Source: an uncultured Clostridia bacterium
GTDB taxonomy: Bacteria; Bacillota; Clostridia; TANB77; CAG-508
Assembly: GCA_934149115.1 (NCBI GenBank)
Contig: CAKPDW010000012.1
Location: forward strand, 1-25,719
DNA: 25,719 nucleotides
Reading direction: 5' to 3'
Under the pieces are notes generated by a model. That model was not told the DNA's origin and ran no database searches. It worked only from the letters and a program-made list of their open reading frames with translations. The number at the start of each line of letters is the position of its first letter. The stretch's first letter is position 1. A program made the translations under genes and the position numbers. Shown piece by piece: positions 14,767 to 24,255 of the stretch.

Positions 14767-15669
14767 CTAAATTTCTGAACCATCTGGTTCATCATCACAA
14801 ACATCATCCTTTTCTGATTCATCATCTTTTTTATTTTTGTTATCTTTCTTTTCTTCATTATCCTCTTGTTTCTTTTCTTCTTGTTTTTCTTTTTGTTCTC
14901 TTTCCAATTGTTCTTTTACTTGTGCCTGTACAGTTGCAATTTTAATTAACTCTATTTGTTGTTTAACCAAATCAGATCTAATCATATAAATAACAGCAGT
15001 TATATAAATATAAGAAATCAACATAGTTAAATAATCAAATATATCTATATATATTCCAGCTAAATTATTTAGCATATTATATATTATTGTTAATATTACA
15101 GATAATGTTGATGCATATATTGAAAGAGCATATAACTTTGAATATTTCATTTTAATCTTTAAAAATCTTAACACAATCCATCCTATAAAAGATGTTAAAA
15201 ATGCTATTGTAATCCATAAAATCAATATATTCAATATACTCTCAATAAAAATAGCAACAGCACCAATAATCGTGATATTTCTTTGATTATTTTGGACATA
15301 ACTTAATAAGTCATTTTTTGAATACGAATCACTTAAAACGTCCTTAAAATTTGCAGTAACATGTTGTAAAATAATTGCAGATTCTTTTTTTTCATCTGAC
15401 TTTAAATCTTCATCATTTATCTTCAATTCTGAATTTTCATAAACAAAATCTGGAACAATTGTATTCAAATAATTATCAATAGAATTATACTTTGCGTAAA
15501 TAAACACAACATTTGTTACTGCAACAATCAAAGACATAATAATAGCAAGTTTCAAACTAAACAACAAAGCCTTACCTGTCTTTTCACTTATGAATTGAAT
15601 ATAATTTTCCAATTCAAATAAGGCCATTTTCAGTCTTTTTAAAAATCCAACTTTTTTTGTTTTCTCCAT
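14767..15669 (-). CDS. DUF1189-like multi-pass membrane protein
   Basis: Protein of 300 aa. The N-terminal 30 residues are amphipathic and probably cytoplasmic, followed by a first membrane segment at about 36-58. An extracytoplasmic loop of roughly 70 residues comes next, then about four further segments between 132 and 230. The C-terminal 65 residues are extremely charged (EQKEKQEEKKQEDNEEKK and similar) and likely form a cytoplasmic coiled or disordered tail. The overall plan resembles the DUF1189 family, whose function is unknown; I cannot confirm that without a profile search. It overlaps the alanine racemase gene stop by one nt (TAATG) and precedes ftsH by 23 nt. Confidence 0.65.
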   Translation of the reverse strand: MEKTKKVGFLKRLKMALFELENYIQFISEKTGKALLFSLKLAIIMSLIVAVTNVVFIYAKYNSIDNYLNTIVPDFVYENSELKINDEDLKSDEKKESAIILQHVTANFKDVLSDSYSKNDLLSYVQNNQRNITIIGAVAIFIESILNILILWITIAFLTSFIGWIVLRFLKIKMKYSKLYALSIYASTLSVILTIIYNMLNNLAGIYIDIFDYLTMLISYIYITAVIYMIRSDLVKQQIELIKIATVQAQVKEQLEREQKEKQEEKKQEDNEEKKDNKNKKDDESEKDDVCDDEPDGSEI

Positions 15670-16763
15670 TACTTATATTCCCTTCTTATTTTACTACTAA
15701 CCAAGATTGGTGACATATTTATTTTTACTTCATCATCTATTTCTATATCACTTCCTGTAACATCTACTGCAAAATGATTCATACCAACTCGTCCAATTAC
15801 AGGATATCTAGTATCGTTTATTAAAACATAAATTCTATTATCTCTGAATAAAAACTTAACACAATTCTTCAAAATTCTCAATTTATCAACAAATTTAAAA
15901 GTATCATTAGCTATCTCAACATTAAAACCATCTGCATATCCAACTGGTATTATAGCTAACTTAGTTTTTCTCTTTGTAATAACAGAATTAGAATAACCAA
16001 CTGGTGTATTGGCATCAATTTCCTTCAATTCCACTACATTAGATTTTAACATACCTATTCTTTTAAGTTCAATAGTGTTTTTTACAGAAATTCTCCCCAA
16101 AAAAGCTGAACCGATTCGAACAGCATCAAGAAAAACATCATCCCTTGTTAAAAAAGCTGATGAATTTGCAATATGATACATTGGTATTTCAACATTTTTT
16201 TCTTTTAAATATTTTTTTATGTTCAAAAACCTATTAAGTTGTAAATCTGTATAACTCTGATTATCAAAATAGGCACTTGAAAAATGTGAATACACACCCT
16301 CTATTAATACTGATGAATTCTCAGATATTGTCTTATAAATATTTTCCTTATCTTTATAACAAAAACCATATCTTGAAAAACCTGTATCTATTTTTAAATG
16401 TGCTATTGCTTTAATATTCTTTTCTTTAGCTAATCTATTTAAAATAACTGCAGTATTATAATTTCCAATAGTTATTACAACATTATTTTCTAACAAAATT
16501 GAAATTTCATTTTCAACAGAAGTTGCTTCCATACATAATATTTTAGCATTCAACTTCATATTGGCCAATTCAATTGCTTCTTCAACAGATGAAACAGCCA
16601 AATAATCAATTCCACTACTAACTAAAAATTCAGAAAACTCCTTAAGTCCAAGGCCATAACCATTTCCTTTAACAACAGCTATAACCTTAGACTTATCAGC
16701 TCTCTCAACAATTTTTTTTATATTATATTTTAAATCTTTTGCATTAACTTCTAATATCTTCAA
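15669..16763 (-). CDS. alr: Alanine racemase family protein (PLP-dependent)
   Basis: Fold-type III PLP enzyme converting L-alanine to D-alanine for peptidoglycan, 364 aa. The PLP lysine is K32 in AVVKGNGYGLGL, and the second-base tyrosine lies in PVGYADGF. The racemase segments ICMEAT, FSRYGF, YSHFSSA and GRVGMNHFAVDVTG are present. Several motifs deviate from the textbook ones: VKGNGYG for VKANAYG, RIGSAFLGR for RPGIALYG, and GMNHF for CMDQF. These suggest a divergent branch, and another amino acid substrate is possible. The start is TTG with AGGAG six nt upstream. Its place next to a FemAB transferase and near a PBP supports a cell-wall role. Confidence 0.87.
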   Translation of the reverse strand: MKILEVNAKDLKYNIKKIVERADKSKVIAVVKGNGYGLGLKEFSEFLVSSGIDYLAVSSVEEAIELANMKLNAKILCMEATSVENEISILLENNVVITIGNYNTAVILNRLAKEKNIKAIAHLKIDTGFSRYGFCYKDKENIYKTISENSSVLIEGVYSHFSSAYFDNQSYTDLQLNRFLNIKKYLKEKNVEIPMYHIANSSAFLTRDDVFLDAVRIGSAFLGRISVKNTIELKRIGMLKSNVVELKEIDANTPVGYSNSVITKRKTKLAIIPVGYADGFNVEIANDTFKFVDKLRILKNCVKFLFRDNRIYVLINDTRYPVIGRVGMNHFAVDVTGSDIEIDDEVKINMSPILVSSKIRREYK

Positions 16764-16772
16764 AATACACTC

Positions 16773-17834
16773 CTATTTTTTATGTTCCTTAATTCTTCTT
16801 TTCCAATCTCTTAATGTTCTAAATGTTTTCTCAGCAAATTTATATAATTTATAAGTTAATGGTTTAAATGGTAAATACACTTCTCCAATAAATTCTGTAA
16901 ACTCTGCACCAAATCCTTTTTTAAATCTATAAAGTCCATATTGTGGATGAGATTCATCAACAACACCTGAAACTCCGCGAAAATCATAAACATCACAACC
17001 ATTTTGAATTGCTTGTTTAATCATTTCCCATTGTAATAAATAATTTGGCATTAAATTTCTATGTTTATTGCTACTAGCTCCATATAAGTACCATGTTTTA
17101 TTTCCATACATAATAGGAATAATTCCTGAAATAGGTTTTCCATCATAATATGCCATCAAAACTTTCATATGTTTTGGTGCCAATTCATCATACATTTTTT
17201 CAAAATATTCTAATGATCTGATAATAAATCCATCTCTGCTACCAGTTTCAATCATAATCTTATGAAAATCTTTTAAATCCTCTCTGTTTCCTTCACGAAT
17301 CTCTACACCTTTTCTTTTAGCTAATCTTATATTATATCTAGTTTTTTGATGACAACCAGCCAAAATTTCATCTTCAGTTTTTCCTTTAATATCTAATCTA
17401 AAAACAAAACGAGGTTGTATCTCATCTTTGAAATCTTTTGCATCATCTTTTACTTTATAACCTATTTTTTCAATAATTTCTCTGAATTCTTTATCATCTT
17501 TTTTAATATCTGGTTCCATTCTGAAAACAAATGCATTATATTTTTTGCCTAATTCTCTAACACCTTCTGTTAACTGCTTCAAAACATCCTCATTATGAAT
17601 GTCACAAACAGGTCCACGAGAAGCATACATCATATTTCCAAAAATAGGCATTTTTCTAATCCAAACACATATTGAGCCTATTATTTTATGACTTTCGTCC
17701 TCAGCAAGAACAACCTCTTTTATCCAATTAGTTTTTACCTTTCCCCATTCAAGAGATTGTTGAAAATTACAACGTTCATGATTTTCTAAAAATTCTGTAT
17801 ATTCTTGTTCTGTTTCTTTTGTTACAAACCTCAT
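16773..17834 (-). CDS. FemAB-family peptidoglycan bridge aminoacyltransferase
   Basis: Protein of 353 aa with the tandem GNAT-like fold of the FemABX family, which adds amino acids from aminoacyl-tRNA to the lipid-linked peptidoglycan precursor. Recognisable features are the N-terminal FQQSLEWGKVK, the YASRGPVCD loop, RFVFRLDIKG with KTRYNIRLAKRKGVEI, and the C-terminal segments NYLLQWEMIKQA and YDFRGVSG. It lacks the long coiled-coil insertion of FemA/FemB of staphylococci and is closer in size to FemX-type proteins. The amino acid donated cannot be read from sequence. The start is ATG with AAGGA upstream. It lies between cysS and the racemase gene. Confidence 0.9.
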   Translation of the reverse strand: MRFVTKETEQEYTEFLENHERCNFQQSLEWGKVKTNWIKEVVLAEDESHKIIGSICVWIRKMPIFGNMMYASRGPVCDIHNEDVLKQLTEGVRELGKKYNAFVFRMEPDIKKDDKEFREIIEKIGYKVKDDAKDFKDEIQPRFVFRLDIKGKTEDEILAGCHQKTRYNIRLAKRKGVEIREGNREDLKDFHKIMIETGSRDGFIIRSLEYFEKMYDELAPKHMKVLMAYYDGKPISGIIPIMYGNKTWYLYGASSNKHRNLMPNYLLQWEMIKQAIQNGCDVYDFRGVSGVVDESHPQYGLYRFKKGFGAEFTEFIGEVYLPFKPLTYKLYKFAEKTFRTLRDWKRRIKEHKK

Positions 17835-17862
17835 TTTATTATTCCTTTCTTTGTTTAATAAT

Positions 17863-19251
17863 TTATTTTTTTAATGTGACCTCTGCCCCATTTTTAGTAT
17901 CTTTAACAACATAGCCTAATTCTAATAATTTATCTCTTAATTCATCAGATTTAGCCCAATCTTTGTTCTCTCTAGCAACTTTTCTTTTCTCTAGTATATC
18001 CTTAATTTCATTAGGTAATTCTAATTCTTCCTTTTGATCTATTCTTAATCCTAAAACTTCATCAAATTTTAATAATAACTCTGCAAATTTTTTTGATTTC
18101 ACAGGATTCTTTACAACATCCCATACAACACTCATAGCTAAAGGCATATTCAAATCATCATTAATTGCCTTATGAAATCTTTCTTCATACTCATTAATAA
18201 CCTCATCAGAAACATCCTCATTTCCTTCTGAATGTCTATTAAATCCTTCTTTTAGTCTAGATAAAGCTATTTTAGCTGATTCTAAAGAAGCCCATGTAAA
18301 GTTTAATTTATTTCTATAATGTGAAGTAAAATTAAACATTCTATAATCCATTGGAGAAAATCCTTTATCCTCTAAATCCTTCAAAGTATAAACATTATTT
18401 AAACTTTTTGACATCTTTCCACCATCAATAAGTAAAAATTCACCATGCATCCACCAATTAGCAGGATTTTTTCCACAAAAGCCTTTACTTTGTGCAATCT
18501 CATTTTCATGATGAATTGGAATATGATCAACGCCTCCTGTATGTATATCAAAATGTTCTCCTAAATATTTTCTACTCATTGCAGAACACTCAATATGCCA
18601 ACCTGGATAGCATTTGCCCCAAAAAGTATCCCATTTCATAATATGGTTTTCAGGAGCCTTAATCCACAAAGCAAAATCTGTAACATTCTTTTTCTCATTA
18701 TCAAAATCAACTCTTGCTCCTGCTTTTTGATCATCTGCATTTATGTTAGATAAAACTCCATATTTATCTAATTTTGAAGTATCAAAATAAATAGTATTCT
18801 TAGTTTCATAAGCATATCCATTTTCTATAATTTTCTTAACATACTCCTCCATATCTTGTATATGTTCTGTAGCTTTACAAATAACATCAGGCTTGGGAAT
18901 ATTAAGTTTTTCTAAATCTGCCATAAATGTTTCTGTATAAAATTTTGCAATCTCATATGGGTCCTTATGCTCCCTTCTGGCTGCTTTAGCCATCTTATCT
19001 TCTCCTTCATCAGCATCAGACTCCAAATGTCCAACATCAGTAATATTCATAACCTGAAATAACTTATATCCATTATATTTTAATACTCTTTTCAAATTAT
19101 CCATAAATAAATATGTTCTCAAATTACCAATATGAGCAAAATAATATACTGTTGGTCCACAACTATACATTTTTACCAAATTATTATTTTTATCAATTGG
19201 TTTAAAAATCTCTTTTTGCCTTGATAATGTATTATACAGTTTTAATTCCAT
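17863..19251 (-). CDS. cysS: Cysteine--tRNA ligase
   Basis: Class I aminoacyl-tRNA synthetase charging tRNA-Cys; 462 aa, normal length. C31 in YSCGPTVY is the first zinc ligand, and HIGN (40-43) is the HIGH motif. WHIECSAMSRK and IPIHHENEIAQS supply further zinc and active-site residues, and GGKMSKSLNN is the KMSKS loop. The C-terminal anticodon-binding part (AKSDELRDKLLELGYVVKDT) is typical. The start is ATG with AGGAGAG upstream. No T-box is present: the space to the upstream PBP gene is only 87 nt and holds a plain hairpin. Confidence 0.98.
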   Translation of the reverse strand: MELKLYNTLSRQKEIFKPIDKNNNLVKMYSCGPTVYYFAHIGNLRTYLFMDNLKRVLKYNGYKLFQVMNITDVGHLESDADEGEDKMAKAARREHKDPYEIAKFYTETFMADLEKLNIPKPDVICKATEHIQDMEEYVKKIIENGYAYETKNTIYFDTSKLDKYGVLSNINADDQKAGARVDFDNEKKNVTDFALWIKAPENHIMKWDTFWGKCYPGWHIECSAMSRKYLGEHFDIHTGGVDHIPIHHENEIAQSKGFCGKNPANWWMHGEFLLIDGGKMSKSLNNVYTLKDLEDKGFSPMDYRMFNFTSHYRNKLNFTWASLESAKIALSRLKEGFNRHSEGNEDVSDEVINEYEERFHKAINDDLNMPLAMSVVWDVVKNPVKSKKFAELLLKFDEVLGLRIDQKEELELPNEIKDILEKRKVARENKDWAKSDELRDKLLELGYVVKDTKNGAEVTLKK

Positions 19252-19272
19252 TAAAACTCTCCTTTCATTTAC

Positions 19273-19310
19273 AATGTAAGGTATATCTAATTAATAACAT
19301 ACCTTACATT
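19273..19310. promoter_or_regulatory. Perfect hairpin between the PBP gene and cysS
   Basis: Arms AATGTAAGGTAT and ATACCTTACATT form a perfect 12-bp stem with a 14-nt loop. There is no U-tract on either strand, so it is not a normal intrinsic terminator. It ends about 21 nt before the cysS start codon. It may be an mRNA-stability element for the PBP transcript, a protein-binding site or a weak terminator. Confidence 0.5.
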
Positions 19311-19338
19311 CAATTTACAATATCTATACTTTTCTCAT

Positions 19339-22011
19339 CTATGTTCCCGCATTAGGAGATGGGCTCGCAGAAGCCGAAGGTGATGGTTTTGTCGTATCTT
19401 TTGGCGATGGTGGTGGTGTAGACGGTGATGCTGACGCACTTGGTTTAGGTGTTGTAGAAGTTGATGGTGTTGGAGTAGCACTTGGCGAAGCTGATGCTTT
19501 TTTATGTATCGTACAAGTTCCAGTAGGTATATTCTCCCCCTCTCCCATTTTCTTATAAATTATTCTTGGGCATACACCTTCTATTGCAATCATTCCAGAA
19601 TCTTCACATATAGCATATTCCTTTTCAACAGTTGTACTACTAGATGCCGTTCCACACCTTTGAGTAGGAACATTTGATTTCAAAAACACATCAGTTACAA
19701 GATTTGAACATCTACTTGAAGGTAGCAATCCTGAATCATGACACACAGTAGCCTCAACAACATCATCTGGTCGAACAAACGTGGTAGGTGCAAAGCCTGA
19801 ATGAATATTCTTCATTACAGCAGACCAAATTCCTCCAGCAGGATTTGATGGTGTAGCTTTTGTATACACAATCTCTTCGTTTGAATCATATCCATACCAA
19901 CAAGCTGCTGCATAATAAGGAGTAAATCCGCAAAGCCATCTATCATAATCATCATCTGTTGTACCAGTTTTAGCACATACATCAATTCCATCAATTTTAC
20001 AATATGTAGCAGTACCACCTCTACCATGAGTTGCAGCTGTTGCTTTTCCTAAAACCGGTTCTGTTAAAATACTCTTAACAAGATATGATTCAGACTTTCC
20101 AAAAACTTCTGTCTTAGTCTGATGAGGTGTAACAACAACATTTCCTTTTAAATCAATAACCTGATTATAGAATGTAGGTTGTATATATGTTCCATCATTT
20201 GCAATTGTTGCATAAGCAGCTGCCATTTGTAATGGTGTAAAATCAGCTGAACCAAGAGCAAGTGATAATACTTGAGATTTTTCTGGAACATTCATATTCA
20301 TTTTACTTAAATATTCAACTGATTTAGAAACACCTAATTGATTTAGAATTCTAACTGGAATAACATTTCCAGAAATCTTGATAGCTTCTCTTACAGTTTG
20401 TTTTCCATAAAAAGAATTATAATAATTCTTTGGCCAAGGTTTACCGTCAACACTAAATTCCTTTGTTTGTTTATCTTCATAAACAGATGCAGGAGAAATC
20501 AATCCTTCTTGAACAGCTGGTGCAATTACAGCAATAGGTTTCATTGCAGAACCAATCTGTCTCTTTGTTTGTGTTGCTCTGTTCCAATCACCATTAGTTG
20601 TCTTTGTTCCCAATTGTCCAACACATCCAACTACTTTACCAGTTGATGGTTCAATAATTACCATAGCAGCCTGTGATTGTGCATTTTTTAGTGTTCCATC
20701 TTTATTTTTTACTTTTCCAGGCATAATATATTTATCTTTTATCATTTCATCTTGCATAGTGTTTTGAATACTAGATACTTGTGTTGTATAAATTTTATAA
20801 CCTCCACCATAAACTTTAGCTTCAGCCATTTCACGTTTCATACCTTTTTCAGCCATTAATTGTTCAATAATTTCATTTAAAGCTGCTTCTGTATGTGCTG
20901 ATAAAACAACATTAGATGATATAGAACCTTGTGAAAATGGTAATCCATTATCAACCTCTGTATTAGCTTCTGTATATTGTTCCTGAGTAATGTATCCCAA
21001 TTCAAGCATTTTATCCAAAACCACTTTAGTTCTCTTTTTTCCAGCCTCTATGTGAGTTGCTTTTTCTTCCTCAGTACCTAAAAATGGGTTATATGAATTA
21101 GGTGTATGATTAATACCAGCCATAAAAGCGGCCTCAGCAACTGTCACCTGAGAAACTTCTTTATTAAAATAATATTCTGCTCCTAATGCGACACCATTAA
21201 CATTATTTCCTCCAACAAAAATAATATTTAAGTATAATTCTAATATGTCATCTTTAGAAATTTCTTTTTCTATTTGAATAGCCCTTGCCATTTCTTTAAC
21301 TTTTCTTAAAGCAGAATCTTCATCATCATCAGTTATATTTTTTACTAACTGCTGTGTTATTGTACTTCCACCAAATGATGATTTTCCTCCGTGGAGTACA
21401 TATGTAGCTGTTGCAGCTCCAGTTCTTTTTATATCAACACCACTGTGTTCATAAAATCTCTCATCTTCTATTGCAACATATGCCTTAGGTAAATATTCTG
21501 GCATTTGTTCTAAACTAACTAACTTTCTTTTCTCATTACCATTAAGTGTACACAACAAATTTCCTTCAGAATCATAAACCTCTGAATTTACAAATTCAAT
21601 AGTAAGATCATCTTTGGTCATTTTAAAATCTGCTCCAAAGAAACCTAAGAAAATTCCTGCTAATATTCCAGCAACAATTAATCCAGCTAAAATTCCCAAA
21701 ATAAGAATAACAATCAAAATCTTTTTTATTATTGATTTAGCTTTACTTTTCTTCTTTTTACTTTTCTTTTTTGAATTTTTATTTGCTGTATTTGTTGCTT
21801 TAGCAGTATTAATTGGTTTTTTAAATTCATTTTCATCAAATTTATATCTTCTAGTTGCATCTGAAACTGAATTTACTTTTTGGGTTCTTCCATTAACTGT
21901 TTTTACCACATTAGTTTCATCTTTTCTTCTATTTGCTTCAATTTTATTATGTATTCTATCCATATTTTTCTTTTTGCTATTTGCTAAAGACTTTTTACCT
22001 CTTTTCTCCAT
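19339..22011 (-). CDS. Bifunctional class A penicillin-binding protein (PBP1A type)
   Basis: Peptidoglycan glycosyltransferase plus DD-transpeptidase, 890 aa from the ATG at 22011 (GGAGG five nt upstream; upstream in-frame starts are rejected). In order: a very basic cytoplasmic N-terminus, one membrane segment at about 95-128, a GT51 domain with EDERFYEHSGVD and GGSTITQQLVKN, and a transpeptidase domain with SAMK (the active-site S-x-x-K, about residue 486), SGN and KTGTT (about 680). A cysteine-containing region then carries CHDSGLLPSSRC and CEDSGM. The last 50 residues are almost only Ser, Pro, Thr, Ala and Lys. Both catalytic domains look intact. Confidence 0.96.
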   Translation of the reverse strand: MEKRGKKSLANSKKKNMDRIHNKIEANRRKDETNVVKTVNGRTQKVNSVSDATRRYKFDENEFKKPINTAKATNTANKNSKKKSKKKKSKAKSIIKKILIVILILGILAGLIVAGILAGIFLGFFGADFKMTKDDLTIEFVNSEVYDSEGNLLCTLNGNEKRKLVSLEQMPEYLPKAYVAIEDERFYEHSGVDIKRTGAATATYVLHGGKSSFGGSTITQQLVKNITDDDEDSALRKVKEMARAIQIEKEISKDDILELYLNIIFVGGNNVNGVALGAEYYFNKEVSQVTVAEAAFMAGINHTPNSYNPFLGTEEEKATHIEAGKKRTKVVLDKMLELGYITQEQYTEANTEVDNGLPFSQGSISSNVVLSAHTEAALNEIIEQLMAEKGMKREMAEAKVYGGGYKIYTTQVSSIQNTMQDEMIKDKYIMPGKVKNKDGTLKNAQSQAAMVIIEPSTGKVVGCVGQLGTKTTNGDWNRATQTKRQIGSAMKPIAVIAPAVQEGLISPASVYEDKQTKEFSVDGKPWPKNYYNSFYGKQTVREAIKISGNVIPVRILNQLGVSKSVEYLSKMNMNVPEKSQVLSLALGSADFTPLQMAAAYATIANDGTYIQPTFYNQVIDLKGNVVVTPHQTKTEVFGKSESYLVKSILTEPVLGKATAATHGRGGTATYCKIDGIDVCAKTGTTDDDYDRWLCGFTPYYAAACWYGYDSNEEIVYTKATPSNPAGGIWSAVMKNIHSGFAPTTFVRPDDVVEATVCHDSGLLPSSRCSNLVTDVFLKSNVPTQRCGTASSSTTVEKEYAICEDSGMIAIEGVCPRIIYKKMGEGENIPTGTCTIHKKASASPSATPTPSTSTTPKPSASASPSTPPPSPKDTTKPSPSASASPSPNAGT

Positions 22012-22088
22012 AAATTCCTCCCTAACTGAAACTATGTATTCCAGTAAACAAATAAATTTTAAATTCATTTCTTTTAATAGTCATTGGT

Positions 22089-22117
22089 ATTATATTATAA
22101 TTTTGGATAAATATAAA
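22089..22117 (-). promoter_or_regulatory. Possible promoter of the PBP gene
   Basis: Minus strand TTTATA (22117-22112), 17 nt, TATAAT (22094-22089). The -10 is perfect and the -35 matches four of six. It lies in the 168-nt AT-rich gap between rnr and the PBP gene, which shows no clear terminator. Confidence 0.5.
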
Positions 22118-22179
22118 GTTTTTTTCTATTTTTTTATATTTTTATTTTAATATTAATTTAATATGTATTTTCAAATTAA

Positions 22180-24114
22180 CTAATCATTTTCAATAGCAAA
22201 ATCAATTTCTCTTGCTTCCTTACTAGCCTTAATGACTTTAATTTTCACTTTATCACCTATTTTATATATCTTATTAGATTTCTCTCCAATTAATGTCCTA
22301 TTTGACTCATTATATATAAAATATTCATCACCTAAATTTTCAAACCTAATCAATCCTTCAACAGTACTTTCCAGTTCAACAAAAATTCCAAAATTAGTTA
22401 CAGATGAAACAATTCCATCATACACATTTCCAATTTTATCTTCCATGAACTCAGCTTTTTTCATACTTTCCGCTTCTCTTTCAACCTTTTGTGCCACTTT
22501 TTCTCTTTCAGAAGAATTCTTCGCATATTTAGGAGCTTTTTCAGCAAATCTTTCTTTCTGTTTATCTGTGCTAGCAAAATACTCAGAAATAACTCTATGA
22601 ATAAATAAATCTGGATATCTTCTAATAGGCGACGTAAAATGGCAATAATACTTACTAGCAATACCAAAATGTCCAAGATTTTCACTTTCATACTTAGCCA
22701 CTTTAAGAGTTCTTAAAATTAAATTAGAAACAACTTTCTCCTCTGGTTTTCCTTTAACTTCTTCCAAAACTTTAGAAAAAGCAGAAGAATGAACAGTATC
22801 TTGACTAATATGAATTTTATATCCTAAATTAAATAAAAACTTATTTAATTCCTTAACCTTATCAATATCTGGCTCCTCATGAACTCTATAAATAAAAGGT
22901 ACTTCAAGCCAATAAAACCTTTCAGCAACAGTTTCATTAGCAGTAAGCATAAATTGCTCAATTATTTCATTAGCAAAACTCGTTTCATATTTTTTAACAT
23001 CAAGACATTTTCCAGTAATATTATCTAAAACAATCTTACTTTCAGGAACATCTAAATTCAAATACCCATGTTTCATTCTCTTTGCTTTCAAAATTTTAGC
23101 TAACTCCTCCATTAGCTTGAACTGCCCAATATATTTGCTATATTTTTTAACAATTTTTTCATCTGAATTGTCCAATATTTTTTGAACATCAGTATAAGAC
23201 ATTCTTTCAGTAACTCTAATAATTCCCTTATATATATCTGATGCAACAACATTACCATCTTTATCAATCTCCATTTGAACAGATAATGTATATCTATCTT
23301 GACCAGCATTTAAACTACAAAGCCCATTTGAAAGTTCTCTAGGAAGCATTGGAATAACACGGTCTAACATATAAATACTTGTTCCTCTAATTCTAGCTTC
23401 TCTATCCAATTTAGATCTATCTTTAACATAATGACTAACATCAGCAATATGAACATCTAATATATAGTGTTGTCCATCTTTTGTTTTTTCTATCATTATG
23501 GCATCATCTAAATCTTTTGCTTCTTCACCATCAATTGTAAAAACAATTCTATCTCGTAAATCGATTCTATTTTTTGCATCTTTCATATCAATCTTATCAC
23601 CAAAAGCTTTCGCTTCTTCAACAACATCTTCTGGAAATTTTGCAGGCAATTTGTATTCTTTAATAAGACTAAGCATATCAACACCAGCTTGATTAATATT
23701 TCCAATAACCTCAATTATCTCTCCTTCAGCCTTACGACCTTTTTCTGGATATTTTGTTATTTTTACAACAACTTTATGATTATTTCTTGCTTTTCCAAAA
23801 TGTTTTTTAGAAATAAAAATATCAGTCCCAAATCTTTTATCATCAGGAACAACAAATCCGAAATTTCTACAATTTTGAAAAGTTCCAACTAGAGTTTGTT
23901 TTCCTCTCCTAATAATTTTTTTTACTTTTCCTTCTTTACTTTTTCCAGATTCATCAACAATTTCTACTTCAACAACATCTTCATTCAAAGCTCCATTAAC
24001 ACTTTTAGCTGGAATAAAAATATCTTTTTCATCTTCTTTATTTTCTGGTGTTACAAAACCAAATCCACGTTCATGTGCTGTAAATACACCAATTATCATT
24101 TTCTTTTCTTCCAT
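22180..24114 (-). CDS. rnr: Ribonuclease R
   Basis: 3'-to-5' exoribonuclease of the RNase II/R family that can degrade structured RNA. The 644-aa protein has two N-terminal cold-shock domains (GVFTAHERGFGFVTPE, then GTFQNCRNFGFVVPDD). The RNB catalytic domain follows, starting with FTIDGEEAKDLDDAI (metal-binding aspartates at about 200), with HYVKDRSKLD and the FTSPIRRYPDLFIHR segment later. A C-terminal S1 domain (about 562-641) contains GIVSSVTNFGIFVEL. It lacks the long basic tail and N-terminal helix-turn-helix of E. coli RNase R. The start is ATG with GGAGAGG upstream. Terminator-like secG hairpin and promoter-like TATAAT elements lie before it. Confidence 0.95.
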   Translation of the reverse strand: MEEKKMIIGVFTAHERGFGFVTPENKEDEKDIFIPAKSVNGALNEDVVEVEIVDESGKSKEGKVKKIIRRGKQTLVGTFQNCRNFGFVVPDDKRFGTDIFISKKHFGKARNNHKVVVKITKYPEKGRKAEGEIIEVIGNINQAGVDMLSLIKEYKLPAKFPEDVVEEAKAFGDKIDMKDAKNRIDLRDRIVFTIDGEEAKDLDDAIMIEKTKDGQHYILDVHIADVSHYVKDRSKLDREARIRGTSIYMLDRVIPMLPRELSNGLCSLNAGQDRYTLSVQMEIDKDGNVVASDIYKGIIRVTERMSYTDVQKILDNSDEKIVKKYSKYIGQFKLMEELAKILKAKRMKHGYLNLDVPESKIVLDNITGKCLDVKKYETSFANEIIEQFMLTANETVAERFYWLEVPFIYRVHEEPDIDKVKELNKFLFNLGYKIHISQDTVHSSAFSKVLEEVKGKPEEKVVSNLILRTLKVAKYESENLGHFGIASKYYCHFTSPIRRYPDLFIHRVISEYFASTDKQKERFAEKAPKYAKNSSEREKVAQKVEREAESMKKAEFMEDKIGNVYDGIVSSVTNFGIFVELESTVEGLIRFENLGDEYFIYNESNRTLIGEKSNKIYKIGDKVKIKVIKASKEAREIDFAIEND

Positions 24115-24211
24115 AACCTCTCCATCTTTAATGTAATAATTTATTGTTATTTGTATAATAAAAAGTTTGGAGGACTTTCTATTATATAAATTATTCTAAA
24201 TATTGAAAGAA

Positions 24212-24233
24212 GCGATGAATATAATTTCACCGC
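24212..24233 (-). terminator. Probable terminator after secG
   Basis: Minus-strand stem GCGGTGAA/TTCATCGC (eight pairs with one G-U, six-nt loop), followed by TTCTTTC, a weak U-tract, about 20 nt past the secG stop. An intrinsic terminator of modest strength is likely. A TATAAT downstream (near 24181-24187) may start rnr transcription, but its -35 is not clear. Confidence 0.55.
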
Positions 24234-24255
24234 CCCAAAAAATATTATTTATATT

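Noticed and set aside
19252..19338. T-box riboswitch for cysS
   Set aside because: The gap is only 87 nt, with no T-box sequence and no antiterminator/terminator pair.
22012..22068. Upstream in-frame start extending the PBP by 19 residues
   Set aside because: The ATG at 22011 has a strong GGAGG five nt upstream; the extension lacks one and would cover the likely leader.
21614..22150. 178-aa open frame on the plus strand
   Set aside because: It is antisense to the basic N-terminus and start region of the PBP gene; its composition mirrors lysine-rich codons, and there is no ribosome-binding site or family motif.
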